Positions 22,206-34,300 of a stretch of DNA of 64,000 nucleotides are shown here, piece by piece. Every line of letters starts with the position of its first letter. The first letter of the stretch is position 1. Source of the stretch: Branchiostoma floridae (lineage: Eukaryota; Chordata; Leptocardii; Amphioxiformes; Branchiostomatidae); NCBI RefSeq assembly GCF_000003815.2, contig NC_049990.1, positions 3,442,438 to 3,506,437 on the forward strand. The letters run 5' to 3'. The notes under the pieces were generated by a model. That model searched no databases and was not told the origin of the DNA. It saw only the letters and a list, made by a program, of their open reading frames with translations. Made by a program: the position numbers and the translations under genes.

Positions 22206-22700
22206 CATTAGCCTGGGTACCATTCTCCGCGGTCGGCTTTGGGGTGTTTTACCCGGCACCGACCTGCTTCTGTCAGTCTGTCTGATTAGCTGCCCTTTGA
22301 GATTTCGCCGATAGAGCTTGTAGCCGGCCTTTTGAGTTTACCCCGACTTTCTTTCTTGAAGAACAACGGTGTCTTCTTTGTTAATGTGTGAATCACTAGC
22401 ATACTGTTTGCGTGTTGTAATCAAGAAATAAAAGTGTGATTACTGTACAGTACTAGTATGAAAGAACCGTAATTCCGAGTCATTCTCAAACTGGATTTTT
22501 TTTTTTCAAATTCAATTTTGGAACAGTCCATTTTCGCAAGGAGGAGCGGAGTAAAAATAGCTGAATTTGCTCCTAAGCAAATACCGGCCTTTCTAGTTTA
22601 TTTTTTAATTCTATTTTCACTTTGCTTTATTTAGAAAAATCGAGCAAAACGTATTTTGAAAGCAATATCCTTAGTACCTTTTTTGTTCAACCAAAACATC
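22206..22700. other. Unassigned sequence
   Basis: An AGCCTGGGTACC word at 22212 resembles one end of the palindromic family seen at 8343 and 48619. Nothing else that I can support. Confidence 0.35.
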
Positions 22701-22701
22701 C

Positions 22702-22881
22702 GTTACGTCAAATAGCAGTTATTCAAGCAAGTGGATACGATTTTAGAATATCCAAAATCATATCCAGATGCTTGAGTAATTGCTACTTGACGTACCTTAT
22801 CTATTACCTGGATGTCTAACCTTCATCGACGCTACATTCATAAGTCCTGTGATATCTTTAATCATAAAGATATCACAGACA
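22702..22881. repeat. Palindromic element and adjacent short hairpin
   Basis: TTACGTCAAATAGCAGTTAT with GCAAGTGGATACGATTTT is the imperfect inverse of AAAATCATATCCAGATGC and GTAATTGCTACTTGACGTA. After it comes ACCTGGATGTCTAACCTTCA, a word also seen at 60660 and, reversed, at 49094. At 22848-22877 a separate perfect hairpin has 13-bp arms (TGTGATATCTTTA / TAAAGATATCACA) and a 4-nt loop. Confidence 0.55.
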
Positions 22882-22989
22882 GGAAAATTTCCTTGCATTT
22901 CCAGTATCCATCCTGCAGTACCAGCAAATCACGTTAGGTGGCGCAATTATTCAACCGTATTTGCTCCACAAGGGATCATTGGACAGGAC

Positions 22990-23125
22990 TACTCTCCAAG
23001 CAGAGGTTCGGCTCAGGCTGTTTTTGACGCGTTTTCATCGATCGGGCTCTATTTTGTACTGTTTTCTTTGAGTCTGCCAGCAAAGACGAAAGCAAAACAG
23101 TACGAAATAGACAGCCAAGCCTCTG
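22990..23125. mobile_element. MITE, family B copy
   Basis: It begins CTCTCCAAGCAGAGGTTCGG and ends with the inverted AAGCCTCTGCTTTTG. The inner arms CTATTTTGTACTGTTTTC and AAAACAGTACGAAATAG are inverted. Confidence 0.7.
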
Positions 23126-23340
23126 CTTTTGCAAATCCAACACATTATATAACACCCAACTACACTGCATTTATCTATTTATAATAATAATAATAATAAT
23201 CATCTGGTGTATTTTGCCAGCCAGTAGGTACCCAGTGTATGAGTAATGAGGCTGTTTAACGTGGTCGAGGCACCTCCTCGAGCACGGGACCCCCGTTTTA
23301 CGTCCCTCCCGGAAGACGATTTCGTGGAAAGCTTCGTGAC

Positions 23341-23456
23341 GCTACAGCAATCCGGACGTCCTTGGTTGGTCCCCCATCCAAGCACTATCCGGACCGCGCG
23401 TTGCTTAACTTCCGAGATCGAGGGATCGGGTGTACCAACGCGCCACGCGGCCGTTA
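23341..23456 (-). mobile_element. 5S rRNA-derived sequence (5S-type SINE or pseudogene)
   Basis: Read on the minus strand from about 23456, the stretch follows eukaryotic 5S rRNA: ACGGCC near the 5' end, CCCGATC, CGATCTCGGAAGTTAAGCA (the A-box region) and AGTGCTTGGATGGGGGACC (the C-box region), with a GCTGTAG 3' end. It has many substitutions and small length changes against a functional 5S. The downstream part (23246-23340) has a GGACCCCCGTTTTACGTCCC block of a kind I associate with 5S-headed SINEs. I call it a mobile or decayed copy, not a working rRNA gene. Confidence 0.7.
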
Positions 23457-23510
23457 TGTATGTATATCAATTCATGACACAATCTAGCCCCGAAAAACAC
23501 ATAAAACATT

Positions 23511-24669
23511 ATCGGGCTTTCTTTTGTTCTGTTTTTTTTAATGTCAACCAGTCAAGTTTGGTAGAGTAGTGTAGAGTTTTTGTTGTGTATGAGTGTTCAC
23601 ACCTGTAACTCAAGATCTTTTTTATGGATTGGTATCAATTTACTACGTGTGTAGTTATTGAGGTCCTTAAAAATGTTCATTTTATGCACCCTGCTATTAT
23701 TAGTGGAATTAGATTTTCGAGGCAAGAAAATGCAATAAAAGATCATACACTGTATTGGAAGTTAAATGTATACTGTATTATATACCCCTTTAATGAATAA
23801 CAGTTTGGACAACTTGGTCCAAATACAATATCATTATCAATTATCACATTAATAAAATGTCATGCCAGCTTCAACATTTACTTTAGAACATAAAATGCTT
23901 TATATACAATTCACATTGCAAATGATATGACAATTAGAATTATGCATAAAAGCTCTCATGAAACCAACACATAAGCTATGTACTATTTCTTCTAACCTAT
24001 ATATATGCATATATATGATCCCTTGAGACCAAACAAGAAATCCATATTGCTTAGTTTCAATACCTTGCAATTTCAACACATACAAGTAAGTTGCATAAAT
24101 AAGTTCCAACACCAATAGATATATAATATATACAGGGTATAAAAGCTCAATGTTGGTCATGCCATGCAAGCAACATCAAAGAGTAAAACAATCATATTGC
24201 AATTAGCGAAAGCATAAATAACAATTTGTCTGAACACTAGAATTCTAAGCCTGAACACATCATATTGTGATATCATTGATCGTCAAGATAAGGCAGAAAA
24301 AGCTGGAAGAAGTTTTCAAATGGGTTTCTCTGAAGTTTGAAACACTATTAGCAATGACAGTAAACCGTCAAGCAACATAGAATATAGTTAGGTTTCATTT
24401 CTCAAAAAAGTCATGATTCACCTCCTATGTCATGATTTTTGTCATGAAACTGTCAGAAAATGACAGATAAGGAAAACAATAAGTCTTGAATTTGCTTTTT
24501 GTTTTCCCACTTTTGTATTAGAATTGGGGTCTCAATCAGTGAAGAATTTCATCATGTTGCCAGTGTTGGTAAACTGGACAACACAGTTCTTTGTACACAA
24601 CCCTACTAAAATGGCCTGGGTTAATACCTAGCCGACATTCTGGAGACTGTCTGTACATGTCACCTTCCT
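23511..24669. other. Unassigned AT-rich sequence downstream of the ERICH6-like gene
   Basis: No exon or defined repeat that I can support. Part of it may be 3' untranslated sequence of the minus-strand gene that ends at 25338, but I see no clear poly(A) signal. Confidence 0.35.
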
Positions 24670-24897
24670 CAGAGCAATACTGACTGTCTCCAGGACCCGT
24701 CCCTCCATCCCAGAATGGATCTTGCTTGTTGAGATGGAAAAGAATGTTACCCCATCCATCCCCAAAATGACATGAAACTGTTGAAAATCTATTTCATAAG
24801 CTAAGAAAATGACATTTTACAAGGAAAATCAACAACATAGGCTCCCAAACAATGAGTGGGACAGAAAAAAAATTTAAAGCTGGAGACAGCCCTGCTG
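24670..24897 (-). mobile_element. Dispersed element, family F (CTGTCTCCAG ends)
   Basis: It starts with CTGTCTCCAGGACCCGTCCC and ends AATTTAAAGCTGGAGACAGCC. Related copies lie at 36374-36612 and 61884-62105, with a fragment at 63108-63150. The ends form an inverted repeat, so it may be a MITE. Confidence 0.6.
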
Positions 24898-25337
24898 GTA
24901 GTACTTCACACAGCAGCTAGGTGTCTCTGCTACACTGTAAAGAAATTGCTGTCCCAAACATGACTGAGGAAGTGTTACCAGTCAGTAGCCGGGAGGAAGG
25001 TAAAAGACAGTCACCAAAATGTCAGAGTAGTGTAAACACTCTGTAACAGACCTTAGTCAGCTTACAGATGTGCCCTATGTGTCAGAGACTGTCATTCTTG
25101 TATAGGCCTTTTTGCCATAGCTGAAGTTGTAGGGCTTACATGTATATCAATTAGGATTTTACCGTGGTCAATATTGACCGATGGAGGCCATACATAATAT
25201 ATATAAACACTTGGCTGTGTACTTTAAAGAACTTTGTTAACCAGAATTCGGATTAATCCAGAGACTGTACAGGTGTTGAAATCAAGCTCTAAGGTGCGCT
25301 AATTAACAAAGGCACAGTCGTTAAGCTCTAATGTGCA

Positions 25338-28300
25338 CTAATTAACAAAGACCATGGGTGAGGCAGACGCTGATGTGGCACGACTCGCACGCTGCCTGCT
25401 GATTGGTCGTTGCTGGGACTTGCTGAGCCGGGTGATTCTACTGCTGAGGTGGGGAGGGGGGGACAGCTTGTCCAGCCGCGTGCACTTGGGGAACTTCAGA
25501 ACGTTCTGGATCTTGTCAAATAATGTCCTGTAGAGAAAAGGGGTAAAAGTGTTAGGGTTAGAGAACTTCTATTTAGATTGTGTAAAATGGGGCACAATTT
25601 CTCTTGCACAGCAGTTAGTAAAAAAAAACACAGCTGTAAATGTATAAGAAACTTTTCATTCATCCATCTATCTATGAAAGTTGTATTAATTTGATATGGA
25701 GTACACTTTTCCAATTATAATGCAAGTCTTAACTGTACATTTTTGAAATACATATAGCAAACAATACATATTTCAACATTCGCAGTGCTTTTCATTTTCC
25801 AGTGTCAGGCTATATATTAATAGAAGAATAGGTGTAACTTGGAAGGGACTTTTTTCACCTTTCTATTCACAAATTATGAATTACAGATAATGGTAAGTAA
25901 CAGTGTAAGCTATTTACATTGCTAACTACATGTAACTAGAATATTTCATATAAGCACTTCTTAACCATTTTCAACACTACCCTACCCTTATTCACTTACA
26001 CACATGCATCACTAAACACAAAATATACAGATTCTGAACTAAAAAAACATTGAAGTGACTTACTCTACTTGAGTTTTACTCTGGACCAGGTACAGTTCCT
26101 CCAGGTCCTCTTCCTTCTCTGGGAACTCTGTGGTCAGGAACTGGAAATATATGGAACAGAAATGTTTAGTAAGTCGTGCTCATAACAAAATGTCATAAGA
26201 TGGCAATTGAATAAAGTTAACCGCCAGTGGGGCAATTTTTCAGTCCACTGATACTGAGCTGGTAAAATTCCAATTGATTTAATTAGAACAAAGGAAGTTA
26301 TCACTTTAGCACACCAGACACACAGAGACATAGAGACACAGATGGAGGGGGAGAGAGAGAGAGAGAGAGACAGACAGAGACAGAAAGACAGAGAGTCAGA
26401 CAGACAGAGAGAAAGACAGAGGGGAGGGGGACAGAGAGACAGAGAGAGAGACACAGAGAGAGAGAAAGAGAGTTAGAGATAGAGAGCCTCACCTTTAGCC
26501 TTGTCCCCACGTTGAGCTTGATACTCTTGCTCTGCGCGGTGAACGTCAGGTAGATCCGATCCTGCGACATCACACGCACGGACATGTGGCGGTTCAGCGT
26601 GAAACAGATCGGCTGGAACGGCGGAGCATGGACGTGCGTAACCTGATCTTTCCAGTGCCATGCCCGCCGTTTCTCCCCATACACGTCGAACAGCGAACCC
26701 TCCATAGGAGTCAGGTGCATCCTGGAGAAACATTTAGCAAATCTTTTTAAATCACACATTTCTTCTTCATTAAAAGGCCTTCCTGTATTTCTGAAATGTA
26801 GTGATACTTGACATGTATTTCATTCAATTTTTTGCTGTACCAATTGTTTTCCATCGAAGATTGTGTATCAAGCCCATCACACATTCAGCACCTTCCCACA
26901 ACTTTGCTCCCAACATTTACCCAATCAAGGTCGGTGGTGGCACCAGTTCAATTTTTCACAGTTTATTGCTTGCTGGTGCAGAATTCAAGTAGCATATTAT
27001 TAAGTACCATCCTCAGTAGTGACCGCTGGCTCAATACTTTCCTTGGTTAGCAAGCAAAAGTACTTAAAGTAAGCCAGCAGTCACTACTGAGGATGGTACT
27101 TAGACTAGAGTTTAAGTAGGTGCAAAGTGCAAGTAGGTAAATCCTCCAACCAACTCCAAAACACAGATGACCTTGTTCATGACTAACTCCCAGTCATGGT
27201 CTGGAGAAAGTCAGGAGGCCATTGTTGGCTTACATTTGTAGGATGGCTATAACGTTAATTCACCTTTATCCGTGGAGAAACCTATATCCGTTGCTTTTAA
27301 AAACAGGGTATCTGGCAATACCAAGTCGACGGACGGTGGTTTCAAATTGCTGCATATTTCGAAAATATTGCAATTTGAAACCGGCGTCAGTCGACTTAAA
27401 ATCCTTAAATACCCTGTTTTTAGAAACAACGGATATAGGTTACCCTACAGAAAAAGGTGAACCAACATTACATAACAGTATATTATACCTGATGGTCCCA
27501 GTCTGGAAGTAGGAGGTTGCAAATCCAGAGGCATCAAACACAGCCAGCTGCTCCGCTCTGTCTGCTGCATCCTGGAACAAACAAGTTGGGCATTCAGATT
27601 AAACTATTGAATACAATATGTACATAAAACTTTACAACTTCAAGAGTGGAATTCAATATCAACTAAGCTGATTAAGTCTTATTACCATCCAGGAAATAAG
27701 ATATGCCAAAAAGCAGTTACTCAACTTACTCAGCAGTTACTCAGTTACTTGAGTAACTGCTTTTTAGCAATATCAACTAGATTCCATTGTACAGTCACAC
27801 TTGTCTGTACGGACCATATATCTGAGGAACCCAAGTGTCAGGATTAGGGGGTCTCCTGTTAATGGATACATGGAGTAGTAGAATAGTAGAATCTCTCAGG
27901 ACTGGCAATGCAGAAAGCAACAGACCCCACATCACCACAATCATGACCCAAACCCGTTCACCAAGAATAAGTGGCAAGATAGATGAGGTGTATCAAAATG
28001 ACTAGGATGCTGAACTCTCACCTCCTGTATGATGTAGGTGTACTGTTTCTTCTCCACTGAACTGATGGTGACGGCCAGGGAGCCGGAGGGGTAACTTTGC
28101 AGGGTTAAGGGTGAACAACATTTTCTTTAAAACGTTAAGCACAATGAAGTAACCATTCGGCCATTCGGGTACCAATTTTTGGTTACAGGGTTACAGATCA
28201 CCTGAGATAAGGTTACTTGATGAATACCTTTGTTACTTGTCATAATGGCTAATTAGTAGAGTATATTAAAATGAATATTGTAAAACCTTGTTATCAAGAG

Positions 28301-31300
28301 TGAATGTAACAAAAACATTTCAAAGGATACTAGACGTTTCCAGTGCCGTCTGGGAAGAGCATAAAGAACAGAGTCCCATCATCGTAGTATCTCATGATCA
28401 GGCCAAGCTCATTTCTCTGTAAGGAAAGAACAACAAATCATCATTAAACTAATTTTTCTTTAAAAAAAAAACAATATCTGAGAACTTTACCTCTGACTGT
28501 CAAACAATGAAATTTGCCAATACTTCTCAAAAATAACTAGTAATAGACGATAAACCGGATAGTGAGTGAATAAGTGAACTTAAAGTTCACCTCAAAGTTA
28601 CAAACACTAGCTATTTCTGAACACAGTGTAACACACACTAGCTTAATCACATTTTTATTTTTTATTGAATAGAAATCTTGTATTTACCAATTTCAAGTGT
28701 TAAAGTAATATCTAATTGCTTCACAGATCTTGATATTCTAACTTTGACTTCAATTTTTGATCTGTCAGGAATAGAAGATTTCATCAATACTGTTCTAACA
28801 TGAGAGGTAGAGTTAAAGATTGCTGACTGTTCTTGGCCAAAAAAATTCTATACTGTAAATTTGCTTGATTGCTTCATGGCAAATTCAAATCATGACAGAA
28901 GAGTCAGAAAGGGTCAGAAAAAATCTAACAAAGATACAGGTTACATGACCTACCCTCTGAGCCAGAGTGTTTTCTATTGGTCCAGGACAGAAGATCTCCT
29001 CTGGAGGCGGGAGCTCCTCCATGGGTGATGAGGGTCGGATGGTCCAGCCCTCGTCCATGCACTTCTGCGACGACAGCTGGTAGTTTATCGTCTTCATCTG
29101 ACGGGCAACTGGGGAGGGAGAAGAGATGTTGTCTTGGGGTCAGTACCAGTAAAGAAAATTCAGGGATTGGTATGCTTACAGGTACAGAGGCGTAACTAGC
29201 ATTTGTTCTACTTCCACTTTCAAGCTTCTGTAAATGCAGAAAAGGTCGTGGTAGTTTTATGTTCATTGCGGTGGTTTTTGCGGTGGTCACTTCACCGCGA
29301 ACCTAAAACCACAGCAAATATTTTTCCATTATATTATTTTACTACAGTCTATGGAGCTACCACAAACTTAAACCACCGCAAACACTCCATTTTCACACTA
29401 TGGCGAAATCAAATCCCTGCGAACTTAAATTCATTAAGTAAGACTTTTTCAGAAGTTACAACAAACTTGGGACTGTCACAATGGCTGGATACTTACAGGC
29501 AAAGAAGTTTGCCTGGTTCATCCCAGCCAGATTCTTCTGTCTCTCTGCCTCTCGCTCCTTCATCCTGGGATAAAAAAAGACCACAATATGATGAAACAAT
29601 ATTTTTTTCCAGCTCTAACTTTTTTCATCATGAAGATTTTCTTTACTGGGGAAAAGTATCAAGACATCTAGGAGGGTCCCAGGAAATGTGCCTCTGGAAA
29701 GCATTCTAGACATAAGCCAAGCTCCTGTGTGTAACATCCCCTTTCCACTGGAGACAGATCACTCTATAAATTTCAAAGATAAAAATGTTTTTAGCATTTT
29801 GTGAGTTTTGTTGTATTAGATATTGAATCATCTTGAGGTAGGTTACACAAATTTGTTCACTATGATCACTTCAGGATTGCCATCTAGGAAAAAGAAGGTC
29901 TGACAAAAACCAGCTTAACAGCGTGGTTTGATCAAACCAATTCTGTCAAACCAAAACAACCCCTCAAAAGAAACCCTACCTTTGTGCTGCCCTCTCCTTG
30001 GCCGCTCTCCGAGCCTGTTTGCTGCCAAACGGTGCGTGCGGCTTGATGTCTATTTTTGCCGGGACCGTGTCCTCGGTCTTAGACTTCTCCTCATACATAA
30101 AAAGCAGGAACTGGTGGTAGTCTTCACAGCAGTACAGCTGCAAGGGAGGAACAAAATGTTAATAAACTGATTGTTTAGCCTTTAAAAAATGTAGAGCTAC
30201 TCTCCCACAGAAAGACGCTATGTAACGTTAGTTAACCTTTATCTGTAGGGTTACCTATATCCGTTGTATATAAAAAAAAGTATTTTTGGATTGTTAAAAG
30301 TCGATGGAAGGTAGTTTCACTTTGCAATATTTTGCAAATTCTGACATTTGAAACCCACGTCTTTGACCTGAAATCTCTAAATACCCAGTTTTTTTTTACA
30401 ACAACGAATCTAGGTTACTCCACGGATTAAGGTGAACTAGCATTACAGTATTTACAGGTTCACTGTACCAGAGAAATTCCCCTAGCCCTTTTCAACAAGT
30501 ACCATGAACAGTGGACCGCGGCTTGACCACTATTTAGTCCTAAGAACTGCAACCCTTTCCAGTAACATACACAATGGGTGAGCAACAACAGACGGGATTC
30601 AAACTCCCAACCTCTTGGTATAGTAACTGGTAACCGTTGACCAGGTACACTACTAGACAGCTGTGTGAATGCTATACATGAAGACTTCAGCCTGCGGAGG
30701 TAGCCATTATGGTAGCACCTGGATTTGAAGGTTTTAAACAATTAGTCCAAATCCTCCAGAAAAGCCCATTCACAATGTTTTCAGTTCTATGAGCAATCCA
30801 ACAAGACCTACGAATACACCGGCCAACAAATGCTGGTAAGAAATTTAATCTCTTTGGTAGATGTAAAATTTTTACCCCTCCAGAGCTCAGCCACAGTTTT
30901 GGAGTGAATTCCACTAACTCTGATCGAGCACCGTGAACAGTGAGTACCCTCTTACAGTAAGACTCTGAAGAGCACTTTGTATTTGGGCAAGTACGGCTTA
31001 GGTATGACAAGTTGTCGCATGTAATATAAGAAGGCTCAACAGTGTAGTTGTGACGCTGGTGTTTTACACAGAGGGGCATTCATACCTGGCTAGTTGACGA
31101 AAACAAAATACTGTTTAGTAAGGTTGGGACCAACTATTCAAAAACACTCAGTGAAACTCAGGACAAGAATAGATACCTTTCCTAACTCTGGCACATTGGA
31201 CAAAAATGAGGGTCGGGCAGTTAAAGTTGTTACAGATATCATAATTTTACAACATTGTTATGTACAATGTTATGTACATTGTTTTACTGCTCATTGACAA

Positions 31301-34300
31301 CCATGATAATTTTTGCCAAATGCACTGGAGTTTAGAAAGGGTCTACACGTGTCGGTTTTACTGAGTGTTGTGTTTTGCCAATAGTAATAGTATATGTTTT
31401 AGCTTTATAAAACTCAACTAGTGTCATGTCAGCATGAAAGCAAGTTTAGAAATGTCATGTACTACAATATTGACAACATGTAACTAATTGTCCCAACACA
31501 ACTAATCTGTCCAGCCTTCTTCAAGTAAAATGAACCACAGACAACCATTCTAAAGACCATACAATACAATACAATATCTAATTCATAATTACACCTACCT
31601 GTGAAGGCTCCCCTGTCTCTAGCTGTTCCTTAGTGGGGATGGGTTTGATCTTCTTCTGACAGTATTCGCACACCCCCTGGAACAGACCCTCCCCGGTACC
31701 CCCCTCCTCATCACTGGTGGCAGTCTTCAGCTCCTGTAGTTGCTAAGGGAAAAGGAAAGGAGGGGGTGGTGTAAGAGGGGGGAGCATGCATTATTGGACA
31801 CGGAGAGGGATTGGGATAGACATTGTACAAGGTTTGTATATAACATAGTAGGGAGCATGCATTATTGGGCAGGGGGAGGGACCACAATAAACAGAATAGG
31901 TACAAGGTTTGTATACATATATAAGAAGTAGGGAGCATGCATTTTTGGGTTGGGGAGGGACCATAATAGACAGATATGTGAACAAAATGGATTGAGCATG
32001 CATTATGGGAATGGATCACAAGAGATGGAGCATTTTGGTTTAAAAGGATTGTTATGGGTTGGGAAAAACACAGCAAACATCATGATCAGTGATCAGAAAC
32101 ATCACAATCTATCTTCAGAACATGATTTCATCAAAAACTCTCATAAGTTGAAGCTACCCACCTGTTTTGAGATGAATAAATAATAAACTAGATAAAGTTG
32201 TAGTTTACAAGTTTTAGATTATAACCAATTTCTTGTTACATCCACAAGTTTATCAGTCATTTTGTACAATATGCAAGTTTTTTTTTTCATTTTGGTGACA
32301 ACATAGAACTTTTAATTAATGAAAATAGACCAATGAAAGGAGCTGTTTTGGATTGATACTGTGGAAATGTTGTGTTTTAGTGTAGAATGTTTTGGATGTG
32401 TGTAAATGTTATTTTAGCGTAGAATTCCGTAGCTAGACGACAACGTTACCTCGAAGTTGATGTCGGGTTTCTTGGTCTCCCGCTGATACTCCAAGATGGC
32501 GGGCGGGCCGATACTGGGCAGCATGGCCTCCTGGGATACCATGTCATTCTGCATGGAGTAGCCAAAATCATTCTCATCCTGAAAAACATTTAGGAACAGA
32601 AATTAGTCACCTTTGTTTTTTAAAGCCTAAAATACAGGTGTTTGATAATTTCACCAAGTGTTTAAAAAAATCATTTGCATTAAAGATATATTCATAACTT
32701 TTGTTCTATGGAAGTTAAGAAAGTTTTCTTATCCACTTAAACAAGTTTCCTCCTCATATTTTGGTGGTCTCTCTGCTAGCTTTCAATGTTATTAAATGAG
32801 GTGGGGGCTAACCCTAAAATGCACGATTAAAAGTACCGTACAAAACCACTGTAAAAAGTAAAATAAAAGCCCCATAAACATTGAAGAATTCTAGTTCTTT
32901 CCCAAGTAACCAAAGCCACAGCCTAACACCTTAAGTGGTTTAACTGCTACAAAAGATGTTAACTCGCCCCTCTAACTGTGTTTACAGTAAACAAGAACCA
33001 AGCCAGGCTTTTCAATAGAATTATGTAATGAATCCTCTGTGCTGCTAAAACTGCCCTGATAACCTTACAGTCTCTAGTCATGTTGGACTGTACTTTCTGG
33101 GCAAACTGGATACAGTAACTAAACAGGTAACCAATGCTTACAGGGCAAGGTTCAAGGCTTCAGGGGGGTTTGGTACTTGGAGTTAACTAGTGTTATTGTT
33201 ATCAGCATCAGCCTATTAAAAAATCTAAACTTTTATAATTATTCTAATACATGTATCTTAGAAGGAAGATTTTGTCGATACTAACATTATCATCGGATTG
33301 TCTAGAGAGAGTTGTTAAGCTTTCTCTTTTGACAAGGCTGAAGATTGAAATAATGTTGAGTATGAACAGATCCCATTGTTGACTCACTAAATGTCAGATC
33401 CCATTGTTGAGACTAAATGACTTCAGAAAAACAACACTACAACAACAAACAACAATTGTTGTTGTTAAAGATTCTTGCTGTTACCATGGTGAGATGTAAT
33501 GCTGTTTTTTTTCTTCTTTTTGCTCCTCTCTGACTTCTAATAAAACTTAAAAATCTCAACACTTTGTACTGTTGAGATTCCTTAGTGTCCTAAATATGAT
33601 GTATGTATATTTGACAAATGTGTAATGGATTTTGCACATTTCCCTGTGCTCTTTCTACCCATCATTTCACATCAAGTTCTCTAACAACAAAATGACAATC
33701 ATTTGTGTTCCAGAATGTTACAGGACTTACCTCCCAGTCTAAGCTTTTTCCACCTTTTCTCAATTTGATATTTGTTAAAAGATTTCAGATGTTTATGACA
33801 AAACAATCATTTTCGTTCCGGAATGTCCCAAGTCTTACCTCGGAGCTGGAGCTGAGATCCAACATGGGGATCTCGTGTTCTGTGTGCTGGGATCTCAGTT
33901 CTGGGATCGACCCAGGAGCGGACTTCTCCGCAATCTCTTCCTCCTCTGACTCTGATATACTGCTGGTCCTGGAGCGGTGGCTGGAGTGGCTCAGGGAAGA
34001 TGTGCGCCGCTTCTTACCAGTGCGCTTCTTTAGCTTGGGTGGACCTGGAATATCAACGTTTTGCAAAATTAGCCTTAACAAAGCACTGCTCCATATTCTA
34101 GGGCCAAATGAAAGTCCTGGAGCGGTGGCTGGACTGGCTCAGGGAAGACATGTGCCGTTTCTTACCTGTGCGCTTCTTTAGCTTAGGTGGACCTGATGTA
34201 AACAGCAACGTTTTACAAAACTGATTCCCACAAATTATGTATCGCTAGTAACGTTTCCCAAAACTGATTCTCACCAATTTTGCAAAACATAAGAACTTCA

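Noticed and set aside
23341-23456. Functional 5S rRNA gene
   Set aside because: Too many changes in the arms and control region and embedded in a dispersed repeat.
26134-26759. Serine/leucine/cysteine-rich low-complexity proteins
   Set aside because: These read through the (GA)n repeat beside ERICH6-like exon 15; only the exon part is coding.
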